From positions 1-13,475 of the forward strand of contig CAMJPH010000067.1 in assembly GCA_946407715.1 (NCBI GenBank): DNA of 13,475 nucleotides. The letters are read 5' to 3'. This document shows, in pieces, positions 1 to 6,214 of this stretch. Position 1 is the first letter of the stretch, and every line of letters begins with the position of its first letter. Position numbers and translations under genes: made by a program. Below the pieces are notes generated by a model. The model saw only the letters and a program-made list of their open reading frames with translations. It did no database searches and was not told the DNA's origin. The DNA comes from an uncultured Bacteroidales bacterium (GTDB taxonomy: Bacteria; Bacteroidota; Bacteroidia; Bacteroidales; WCHB1-69).

Positions 1-94
1 GGTCGCTCAACCGCTGGGCCGGTGCCTGCCAAAGCGCCGCAAACAGCAGCAAAACAGTCGTCGTGATGGCTTTTATCGGATTGTTTATTCGCAT
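1..94 (-). CDS. Secreted protein, N-terminal fragment (runs off left edge)
   Basis: An open frame reads from ATG at 94 to the window edge, giving 31 codons with no stop. The peptide has a basic N-region (MRINNPIK), a hydrophobic core (TTTVLLLFAALW) and an A-P-A cleavage site followed by Q, a textbook Sec signal peptide with the Gln-after-cleavage pattern common in Bacteroidota. A perfect TAnnTTTG promoter box lies about 50 bases upstream, supporting a real gene start. The mature protein is outside the window, so its function cannot be named; it should be periplasmic or outer-membrane associated. Confidence 0.75.
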   Translation of the reverse strand, partial: MRINNPIKAITTTVLLLFAALWQAPAQRLSD

Positions 95-145
95 CTTTTC
101 GTTTTTTTCGTTTCGTAAATCACTCTCCGTGACGATTTGAGGCCG

Positions 146-153
146 CAAAGATA
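146..153 (-). promoter_or_regulatory. Bacteroidota -7 promoter box for the left-edge secreted protein
   Basis: The minus strand reads TATCTTTG, a perfect TAnnTTTG match. It predicts a transcription start near 139 and a leader of about 45 nt before the ATG at 94. No clean TTG -33 element is seen about 20 bp upstream (TTC is present), so the -33 half is weak. Confidence 0.6.
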
Positions 154-212
154 CACTTTTAGACTTTTGGAACCACCGTCCGAATGTTGAAGCAATAAAG
201 GCCTTACTTTTT

Positions 213-278
213 CTCTAACTAAAATTCACTCTAATTAAAATTCGCTCTAACTAAAATTCGCATAATTCGTAAAATTCG
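213..278. repeat. Three-copy 16-bp tandem repeat plus a degenerate copy
   Basis: Three head-to-tail copies of a CTCTAAYTAAAATTCR unit occupy 213-228, 229-244 and 245-260, differing from each other at only one or two positions. A diverged fourth block at 261-278 ends in the same AAAATTCG. The array is AT-rich, carries no protein signal, and sits between the left-edge gene's promoter and the transposase relic. Confidence 0.75.
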
Positions 279-288
279 CCGACACTAA

Positions 289-504
289 CGCCACTCCGCG
301 AAGCAAAAGACAGGGCTCACGCATATCCTTCACCCCGCCCGTAACATCATCTACATCACTTTTGCCGCCATCCTGTGCGGGTTGAGGGGATGGGAGGACA
401 TCGCGGACTTCGACCACGGCAAGAAAAAGCTGTCCATAAAGCGCAAAATGCTCAAGGCCTTGCTCAACCAGAAATATCTGGAATACCTACTGTCGAGGCT
501 GTAG
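289..504 (+). pseudogene. Internally deleted ISAs1-family transposase relic
   Basis: The frame from 289 to the TAG at 502-504 is open but has no credible start; an in-frame stop lies at 286-288. Codons from about 349 read YITFAAILCGLRGWEDIADF, which resembles the N-terminal transposase-associated domain of ISAs1-family transposases (a hydrophobic run, then a CG...GWEDI-type motif and a following F). About five residues later, without a frame change, it reads KLSIKRKMLKALLNQKYLEY and ends in LLSRL, which resembles the extreme C-terminus of the same family. The whole DDE catalytic core, roughly 300 residues in a full-length member, is missing. This looks like an in-frame internal deletion that fused the two ends. 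Family assignment is from recalled consensus, not a search. Confidence 0.65.
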
Positions 505-702
505 AACTACACATAAACAACACCTTCTTACCTCACACTTGTAACCACTTGATAGTCAAAAAGTGCTGCTTCGACGTGCCTTTTTCTCCGAAAAAACAGC
601 ACGCCTCACACAGTTGAGAGGAAAAAACATCCGCCAGCTTTATGCGACACATTTCAATGCCCCGTGCAGTCGAAGTCTTTGGAAGTTGATGCGTAAGCCC
701 TG
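311..702. mobile_element. 392-bp IS-derived element with terminal inverted repeats (MITE-like)
   Basis: The transposase relic is bracketed by inverted repeats. The left end at 311-332 begins CAGGGCTCACGCAT; the reverse complement of 681-702 begins CAGGGCTTACGCAT. That is 13 of 14 identical at the outer end and about 17 of 22 overall. The outer flanks also resemble each other in inverted orientation (GCAAAAGA against GCAAAAACAC), so the true repeat may extend a few bases further. No convincing direct target-site duplication was found, as expected for an old or rearranged copy. Without a catalytic core the element can move only if a full-length relative acts in trans. The right end lies 35 bp past the glycosyltransferase stop. 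Confidence 0.5.
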
Positions 703-737
703 GTGTTTTTGCCAGATCTTTCACATCAGGCAGCTCT
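505..737. other. Non-coding stretch between the transposase relic and the dideoxysugar operon
   Basis: Open frames here are short, lack recognisable motifs, and run into the 3' end of the glycosyltransferase in the wrong frame. The only structure I can support is the right inverted repeat at 681-702. No clear rho-independent terminator for the leftward operon is visible. Confidence 0.5.
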
Positions 738-1946
738 TCAACGTGAATCATCCTTGCGTAGGACGCACTCCCACTTATCTGCAATGATGTTTGAGGAATA
801 TTGTTGACACGACAATAAACCGGCATAAGCCAATTCTTGTCTCCTACCCGCATTGTCCATAAGCCACATTAACTTTTCTGCATATAATTCATTTTGCCAT
901 TCTGGTATAATAATGCCATTCTCATTGTCCGATATTATATCGTGAATGGCCTCGAAAGTGTCAAATCCAATAGGCGTAACTCCTTGTTGCTGAGCATCCA
1001 ATACTATCATAGGCAATCCCTCGTATGCTGACGTGAGCATATAAATCGAAGATTTCTCCAGAAGCGGCAGCGGATCTTGGGCGGGTAATATTTCGATGTT
1101 TCTCAACTGTAGTTTTCGGGCTTTTCTCTTGATATACTGTTCATCGGATCCGCCGCCAATCATCAAAAAACGCCAATCGTCAAAATGTCCATTCTCTTCA
1201 ACTTTCTTCCATATATCCAATGCTGTGGTCTGCCTCTTGAAATTGTCTTCGAAACGAGCAACCTGAATCACTATCTTTTCTTTTCTCCCCATCTTTTCCA
1301 AATCAATATTTTTAGTGTAGGATAACGGATTTCCAATTGACGAAAATTTACAACTATTGTGTTCCCCAATCAAGTTTTTGTAACGTGACACATATCGTTG
1401 TGACAGTAAAACAATTTCGTCAGAATATAATCCCATCCTTAATTTGTCGGCTATACGGCCGCGAATAAGCCCGCTAAGGTGCAATTTATTGGCAAGGGAA
1501 ACCATAATGCCATGCAACGTATTACTGTTACATTGCCCGTGTGTCAACCGAAACCACGCCAAAGATGGGGTTAGACCAAACAATTCGAAGCCCGGATAAT
1601 TGTAATACCCATAAACCACTTTTATGTTTCCAAGTTGCCGGGTGATTTCATACAAGGTTTTGTTGAATATTGAAATATACTGTTTTCTACAAAGGTTTAT
1701 CACACATGAATCTATTTGATTCTGCGTTAAGATTTCATTTAATTGTTTTTCCAGAGTTGTTGTGTCAAGTAAGAATTTTTTTTTGAAATCGTTGCAAGCA
1801 TCCCTGTCTGTCGAGCGAAAATAGCCAAGGAAACAGTTATGGTTGCGTTTATTCAATTCTTTGACTATGTTTATGGTGACCCGTTCCACCCCGCCCAAAT
1901 AAGGCGAGATTTCCACATCGGTAAAAAAGACAATATTCATGGGCAT
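738..1946 (-). CDS. GT4-family glycosyltransferase (candidate dideoxyhexosyltransferase)
   Basis: A 402-residue GT-B-fold glycosyltransferase. The N-terminal domain opens with FFTDVEISPYLGGVERV (about residues 7-23), the glycine-rich loop plus ER motif typical of GT4 enzymes. The C-terminal nucleotide-sugar domain has VARFEDNFKRQ (229-239; K237 probably contacts phosphate), LMIGGGSDEQ (261-270) and SAYEGLPMIVLDA (306-318). The last is the E-x7-E motif, with Asp317 replacing the second Glu. There is no signal peptide or membrane span, so it is probably a cytoplasmic or peripheral enzyme building a lipid-linked glycan. It is the last gene of the four-gene operon and starts directly after the upstream TAA; MNIVFF at 1940 is an equally plausible start. 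Genomic context suggests it transfers the 2,6-dideoxyhexose made by its neighbours, but sequence alone does not fix donor or acceptor. Confidence 0.85.
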   Translation of the reverse strand: MPMNIVFFTDVEISPYLGGVERVTINIVKELNKRNHNCFLGYFRSTDRDACNDFKKKFLLDTTTLEKQLNEILTQNQIDSCVINLCRKQYISIFNKTLYEITRQLGNIKVVYGYYNYPGFELFGLTPSLAWFRLTHGQCNSNTLHGIMVSLANKLHLSGLIRGRIADKLRMGLYSDEIVLLSQRYVSRYKNLIGEHNSCKFSSIGNPLSYTKNIDLEKMGRKEKIVIQVARFEDNFKRQTTALDIWKKVEENGHFDDWRFLMIGGGSDEQYIKRKARKLQLRNIEILPAQDPLPLLEKSSIYMLTSAYEGLPMIVLDAQQQGVTPIGFDTFEAIHDIISDNENGIIIPEWQNELYAEKLMWLMDNAGRRQELAYAGLLSCQQYSSNIIADKWECVLRKDDSR

Positions 1947-2858
1947 TTATTTTTGCATTATACTGTTCAGCCAATTATCCAGACTCCATTTTGAATCAAC
2001 AGGGATGAGTTTTTCTATCTTTTCCCCTTCGAACACAGTCCCTCCCGTTTCAATCTTTCTGTCCAGCTCGTTCCAAGGGATAAAAGAGACCGTAGAGTCA
2101 TAAACAGCGGCGATTTTTTTTGCCAATTCTTTTAGCGAGAATGTCTCGCCCGCCACATTGTATGTTTGGTTGTCACTGTCAGACAGCACCATAGAATCCA
2201 CAATCTGTTGACAAACAGACATTACATGCGTGAGTGTTCTTTTGATGCATCCATCTCCGTATAAGGTGATTGTTTCCCTTTTTTTTGCACGATTGAGGAA
2301 CGCCCCTACGGTGCCGTATGAAAATTCGCCGTCAAACAAATTGCCGTATGGGACACAAATCCGATAAATGGTATAAGTGACATCAAAGCAGTTGGCGTAC
2401 ATACGCAGATAATGTTCGCAAGCCAGTTTGTTGGCGGCGTATATGGTTTTCGGCTCTTTTTCTGAATCCTCCGGCAATGGGAAATCGTGACCTTTATATA
2501 CTAACCGGGTGGATGGGAAAATGATTTTCGGCTTCACATCTAAGCCCCGCACTTTGGACAATATGTTAAGCAGACCGATTTCATTCACCTCGACAAAGGT
2601 CTTATAATTGTCAAAACCGTTTTTTGTGCCTGTAATCCCCGAAAACACGAAGAGATAGTCCACATCAAGATCGACATGGTCATAGTTGTTGCAAATGTTG
2701 AATTGTTCATAAGGAATGTCAGACGGAAGGTTATGGTTCCGCTCGGGCTGAATATCGTAAGCGAGCACGCCAAATCCTTCCTGATGCAGATAATAGGCCA
2801 AATGGCGGCCCAAATAACCATTTGCGCCAAGAATTGTGCAAGTTTTTTGTTTTTTCAT
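1947..2858 (-). CDS. SDR-family NAD(P)-dependent reductase, probable NDP-4-ketohexose reductase
   Basis: A 303-residue extended short-chain dehydrogenase of the NAD-dependent epimerase/dehydratase family. The Rossmann motif GANGYLG is at residues 11-17. FPSTRLVY (114-121) provides the catalytic Ser/Thr and YAANK (140-144) the Y-x3-K pair. RICVPYGN (166-173) is the usual substrate-side segment. In this operon, after a 2,3-dehydratase and a 3-ketoreductase, the missing step is reduction of the C4 ketone, and such reductases are usually SDRs; that role is inferred. A 4-epimerase is the alternative. I chose ATG at 2858 because the junction TGATTATGAAAAAA repeats the pattern at the upstream gene boundary; an ATG at 2865-2867, overlapping the upstream stop, would add three residues. 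Confidence 0.8.
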   Translation of the reverse strand: MKKQKTCTILGANGYLGRHLAYYLHQEGFGVLAYDIQPERNHNLPSDIPYEQFNICNNYDHVDLDVDYLFVFSGITGTKNGFDNYKTFVEVNEIGLLNILSKVRGLDVKPKIIFPSTRLVYKGHDFPLPEDSEKEPKTIYAANKLACEHYLRMYANCFDVTYTIYRICVPYGNLFDGEFSYGTVGAFLNRAKKRETITLYGDGCIKRTLTHVMSVCQQIVDSMVLSDSDNQTYNVAGETFSLKELAKKIAAVYDSTVSFIPWNELDRKIETGGTVFEGEKIEKLIPVDSKWSLDNWLNSIMQK

Positions 2859-2860
2859 AA

Positions 2861-3832
2861 TCAACATGTTAGCTTCACAATGGTTTCTAATGCTTCGCTT
2901 TGGTGCAATATTTCGGAAAAATGCCGCTCACGCCGGTCAGAATCGTGAATAATGGCATAGAACTCCATCATAGCTTTTACAAAATGGTTGTCTGCAGGAC
3001 ATTCAATCGTTTCTGTCTTATAATCATGCTCCCATGTCAGTGTGGTTGACTGGTCAGCCTTGGGGGTAAATGCACGGTTGGCTGTCAGCTTCCCTTTAGT
3101 TCCCCAAATTTGGTAATTGCATTGGTAATAGTTGTCAAACCCGAAAGAGACAGCAGCTCCCAAACCGTTTTCCCCTCGCAGGAAAGCACTGCCATACAAG
3201 CTGCTTCCCTGTTTCGTATCGTAATACACAGACGCGCCTTGAACTTTCAGCGATTCACCCAACAGGAAGAATGCTGCCCGAACCGGATACCCACACGCAT
3301 CGAAAATAGCACCGCCACCTACTTCTTTATCGTATCGGAAATTATCCGGATCAGGGAACGGGGGAAATCCGAAAGAACCGGCAAAATGGCGAATATCGCC
3401 TACCGCTCCGTTCGTCAACATTTCCTTGACTTTCAAATTTTGCGAATGATACTGGAACATGAAACCTTCCATAAGAGAGACGTTATGTGCCCGGGCATTC
3501 CGAACCATTTCCATGGCGTCTTCCAATGAAAAAGCGATGGATTTTTCGGCATATACATGTTTGCCGGAGCTTAACGCCTTGTTTATCCATTCCTTGTGCA
3601 ATCCTGTGGGCAACGGAACATACACAGCGTCAATGTCCGGTCTTTCTACCAAAGATTCGTATGGTACAACAGCCTCGCAGCCGAATTCTTGCGCAAAAAC
3701 CGTGGCTTTATTCAAAGTGCGACTGGCCACTGCCACCAACTCGAATTTTTCAGGGAGAGACAATATTGCAGGTATCACGGAACGATGCGCAATATTGGCG
3801 CACCCCAACACACCTATTCGTATTTTCTTCAT
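2861..3832 (-). CDS. Gfo/Idh/MocA-family NDP-hexose 3-ketoreductase
   Basis: A 323-residue Gfo/Idh/MocA oxidoreductase. The N-terminal Rossmann domain shows IGVLGCANIAHR (about 6-17) and the hinge motif AEKS at 95-98 (normally EKP; Pro replaced by Ser), with Lys97 the conserved lysine. The C-terminal domain has GGGAIFDACGYPV (172-184). Tyr182 sits where many relatives have His; actinomycete sugar 3-ketoreductases of the KijD10/TylC1 type also carry Tyr there and, as I recall, use it as catalytic acid. Such enzymes reduce the C3 ketone of the unstable 3,4-diketo-2,6-dideoxy intermediate released by the 2,3-dehydratase, which is encoded immediately upstream and ends 2 nt before this start. The frame is open to a TTG at 3838, but ATG at 3832 is the better start. 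Specific activity is inferred from context plus these residues. Confidence 0.83.
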   Translation of the reverse strand: MKKIRIGVLGCANIAHRSVIPAILSLPEKFELVAVASRTLNKATVFAQEFGCEAVVPYESLVERPDIDAVYVPLPTGLHKEWINKALSSGKHVYAEKSIAFSLEDAMEMVRNARAHNVSLMEGFMFQYHSQNLKVKEMLTNGAVGDIRHFAGSFGFPPFPDPDNFRYDKEVGGGAIFDACGYPVRAAFFLLGESLKVQGASVYYDTKQGSSLYGSAFLRGENGLGAAVSFGFDNYYQCNYQIWGTKGKLTANRAFTPKADQSTTLTWEHDYKTETIECPADNHFVKAMMEFYAIIHDSDRRERHFSEILHQSEALETIVKLTC

Positions 3833-3834
3833 AA

Positions 3835-5262
3835 TCAAAAATTTAAAGGAACAAGAGCCAAAAGATTACGTGTGGCAATATTGAGATAGTTGTTGAATTT
3901 CATAAAAAGAAGCAATTGGGATAATGTCATCCAACAATAGTTTTCAGGAATTTCTATGGGGAAATCATCTGGAGATTCTATTATCATGTTCAAATTCTGC
4001 TCCTTGAAAAAGCGTCCGCCCTCCTCTGATTGCAACGTTTTATGAATGATCTTGAAATTTACCGGATTTAGAAAATATTCAATAAAAGGTACTGAATATT
4101 CGTTCTGGCCTTCGCGGTAATTACCGGTAAGACACTGCACTGTGGGGGCTATTTCCAGAACATCAAAGCAACCAATTTCAACTTTCGCCTGAACCAGAAA
4201 ATGGTATGTGCCGTTTATCTTCTTGACAATAAACCCAATAAGACCCTCCTGGGCTGGTTTGATCATGGGTTGGTCCCAAGAGGTCACCTCCCTGTTGTCT
4301 ATCAGAACATGGGTGCCTATGACCGTGAAATATTTGTTTTGATTATTATGGACAGTCTCCCCGTCGAAAACCCAATTCTTAACCAAAGTCAAAGGTATCC
4401 TTTCAACAAAAAGCTCATATCTGGACTTGAGATTTGTCATCCAAGATAGAATATTTTCTATATCCAACAGAGGATGGTCGTTTCGCAACAATGCGAACAA
4501 TTGTTCCGATGAGGCAGCCGGCAAAGTCGGCAACTGCTTTGAAAAGCAGGCGGGATTGTCAACATTTCCATAATTGATGGAAGAAATCACCGTCCGTGTA
4601 TCCATGTTGACCACATTGTCCATCGACAACAAAACCTTCAACTGTCTTAATGTGAGCCAAATGAAATTTTCGGGGATTTCGATTTTCTCGTTTTCGGGAA
4701 TCTCTACGATAATGTTTCTGTTTCTCTTTTTGAAAAAACGGGCGCCCTGTTCTGACTGGAGTTGGTCAACCAGCACTTTCACTTCTTTTTCACCGTTGAA
4801 ATATTCCAAAAAAGTGGGTGTCTTGCCTTTATGTACGCGTGTGTAATTGCTCTTGGTGGCCTGGAGAGTCGGGGAAAGTTGCACGACCTTAATGTTGCCG
4901 GGTTCTATTTTTGCCTGCAGAAGAAAATGCAGCACACCATTTCTCATCTGCGTCAATATTCCTAAGAATCCAATTTCGGGCTGATTGATAATAGGCTGGT
5001 CCCAGGTTTCTTTCAAACCGTAATTCGTATGCACACGGATACCGTCTATGCTGAAGAATTTGCCCGAAACATGTTTTATGCGCCCTTCTTCTTCGCTGTA
5101 GAACCATTTTTCCATCTTGTTTAACGGAATCTGTCGGATATCAACCTGAACAGAATGACGTTTGGAATACAACCAAGACAGAACATCCTGAACAGGTATG
5201 GCATCGTCGGCTTCCAATAAAGCGGATTGAAGAAACTTGATTTCTGTAGTGAGATTCATCAT
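3835..5262 (-). CDS. NDP-hexose 2,3-dehydratase family protein
   Basis: A 475-residue protein of the usual family length with the diagnostic tandem architecture. Repeat 1 (about 12-228) has WDQPIINQPEIGFLG (87-101), HFLLQAKIEPG (112-122), QLSPTLQATKSNYTRVH (128-144), LVDQLQSEQG (164-173) and NMDTRT (219-224). Repeat 2 (about 253-470) echoes these as WDQPMIKP, HFLVQAKVEIG, IAPTVQCLTGNYREG, TLQSEEGGRFF and NIATRN. These match the EvaA/TylX3/SpnO enzymes, which remove water across C2-C3 of NDP-4-keto-6-deoxyglucose to give an NDP-3,4-diketo-2,6-dideoxyhexose, the committed step to 2,6-dideoxysugars. The second repeat has lost several conserved residues, consistent with one catalytic and one auxiliary sugar site. 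First gene of the operon. The frame extends to a TTG at 5289, but that lies upstream of the promoter box at 5278-5285, so ATG at 5262 (or 5259) is preferred. Confidence 0.92.
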   Translation of the reverse strand: MMNLTTEIKFLQSALLEADDAIPVQDVLSWLYSKRHSVQVDIRQIPLNKMEKWFYSEEEGRIKHVSGKFFSIDGIRVHTNYGLKETWDQPIINQPEIGFLGILTQMRNGVLHFLLQAKIEPGNIKVVQLSPTLQATKSNYTRVHKGKTPTFLEYFNGEKEVKVLVDQLQSEQGARFFKKRNRNIIVEIPENEKIEIPENFIWLTLRQLKVLLSMDNVVNMDTRTVISSINYGNVDNPACFSKQLPTLPAASSEQLFALLRNDHPLLDIENILSWMTNLKSRYELFVERIPLTLVKNWVFDGETVHNNQNKYFTVIGTHVLIDNREVTSWDQPMIKPAQEGLIGFIVKKINGTYHFLVQAKVEIGCFDVLEIAPTVQCLTGNYREGQNEYSVPFIEYFLNPVNFKIIHKTLQSEEGGRFFKEQNLNMIIESPDDFPIEIPENYCWMTLSQLLLFMKFNNYLNIATRNLLALVPLNF

Positions 5263-5277
5263 TTTATAATTAACGGG

Positions 5278-5285
5278 CAAAAATA
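5278..5285 (-). promoter_or_regulatory. -7 promoter box of the dideoxysugar operon
   Basis: The minus strand reads TATTTTTG, a perfect TAnnTTTG match, placing the transcript start near 5271 and leaving a leader of only about 10 nt before ATG 5262. A TTG about 15 bp further upstream is closer than the usual -33 spacing. The box separates the operon from the M15 peptidase gene. Confidence 0.6.
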
Positions 5286-5371
5286 ACAATTATATTGATT
5301 CAACCATCATCCATTCCACGAACAAACACGGTGGCAGTCCGTGCTGAAACCATACTGGAAAACAAAACGTC

Positions 5372-6163
5372 TCACTCTTCCGATGATATGTCAAAGTCAA
5401 TGATTTTCAGTTCCTGCCTTGCACGGATGGAAGGGATGTGGTTGAAATGCCACCACTCTGAAACACAAGTGACGAAACCGCTCTCCGTCATCACACGGCG
5501 CAACAGTTTTCGGTTATCGAGTTCCTGCTGGGAAATCAGTCCGTTGGCAACCAACTCCATCTCATGGTCAATACGTGCCTCCGGACCAAAATAGTCGTGT
5601 TTCGAACCCATCGGCAACGGTGTACCTGTGCTGTCCATCAAGGTTATATCCACAGCCGCGCCATAGTTGTGCATTCCTCGCCCTTTGGCAGGATTTGCCA
5701 CAAAAGAGACATTGGGCGTCCCTTTCACCGACTCCCACATTTCACGCTGTACACTGAGCGGCCGCGCGGCATCGTAAATCAGCAACGACAAATCAGGTCG
5801 GATGGTTTTCAGCCGCTGCTGCGCCCTGACAAGCTTCTGTGCCATGGCGGGAATCATGAACGCATGGTGAATGTCGGGGTAAAGAACATGTCCGAGAAAA
5901 TTGTCAGAAGTGGCATAGACCAGCTGTACCCCGATGGTAGAATCCACCTCGGCAATATCCTGCAAACCGAAATCGACGAGCTTTTTTTCCATTTCGGTAT
6001 ATTTTGGCGGCTCCGCCTCCGAAACCATGGTGAGGGTATCCTCTTTTGTCGGCATGTCATTTCCACCTTTTGACGCCGATTGACATGAAACCACACCCAA
6101 CAACGGAACAAGCAACCCACCCGCTATCAACAGCTTGACAATTCCAAATATTCGTTTCATCAT
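5372..6163 (-). CDS. VanX-type D-alanyl-D-alanine dipeptidase lipoprotein (peptidase M15D)
   Basis: A 263-residue zinc peptidase. The N-terminus is a lipoprotein signal ending LLGVVSC, with Cys27 as the predicted lipidated residue, so the enzyme is membrane-anchored on the periplasmic side or surface. The VanX-family active site is complete: DAARP (131-135; R134 for transition-state binding), GMHNYGAAVD (163-172) with zinc ligands H165 and D172, and EWWHF (236-240) with catalytic E236 and zinc ligand H239. The H-x6-D and E-x2-H spacings match VanX and DdpX. The family hydrolyses D-Ala-D-Ala dipeptide; outside vancomycin clusters such enzymes are thought to act in peptidoglycan turnover or dipeptide scavenging. 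No vanA/vanH-like partner is present, so resistance should not be inferred. It starts 51 bp after the GH29 gene without a visible promoter, suggesting co-transcription. Confidence 0.88.
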   Translation of the reverse strand: MMKRIFGIVKLLIAGGLLVPLLGVVSCQSASKGGNDMPTKEDTLTMVSEAEPPKYTEMEKKLVDFGLQDIAEVDSTIGVQLVYATSDNFLGHVLYPDIHHAFMIPAMAQKLVRAQQRLKTIRPDLSLLIYDAARPLSVQREMWESVKGTPNVSFVANPAKGRGMHNYGAAVDITLMDSTGTPLPMGSKHDYFGPEARIDHEMELVANGLISQQELDNRKLLRRVMTESGFVTCVSEWWHFNHIPSIRARQELKIIDFDISSEE

Positions 6164-6214
6164 TTTTTCGCCATTTTTTCATCGTCTTTTACCGTCTTTT
6201 CATCGCATCTTCGG

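Noticed and set aside
605..625. Possible hairpin terminator with CCTC/GAGG arms
   Set aside because: The stem is only about four pairs, is interrupted, and lacks a T-run in the appropriate direction.
533..853. Minus-strand 106-residue open frame overlapping the glycosyltransferase 3' end
   Set aside because: It reads the glycosyltransferase tail in the wrong frame and then the mobile-element right end; there is no recognisable motif.
5260..5289. TTG start at 5289 for the 2,3-dehydratase
   Set aside because: It would place the start upstream of the -7 promoter box at 5278-5285; ATG at 5262 fits the family N-terminus.
5372..6163. Vancomycin-resistance vanX
   Set aside because: The family and active site match VanX, but the protein is a lipoprotein and lacks vanH/vanA/vanRS neighbours, so a housekeeping or scavenging role is more likely.
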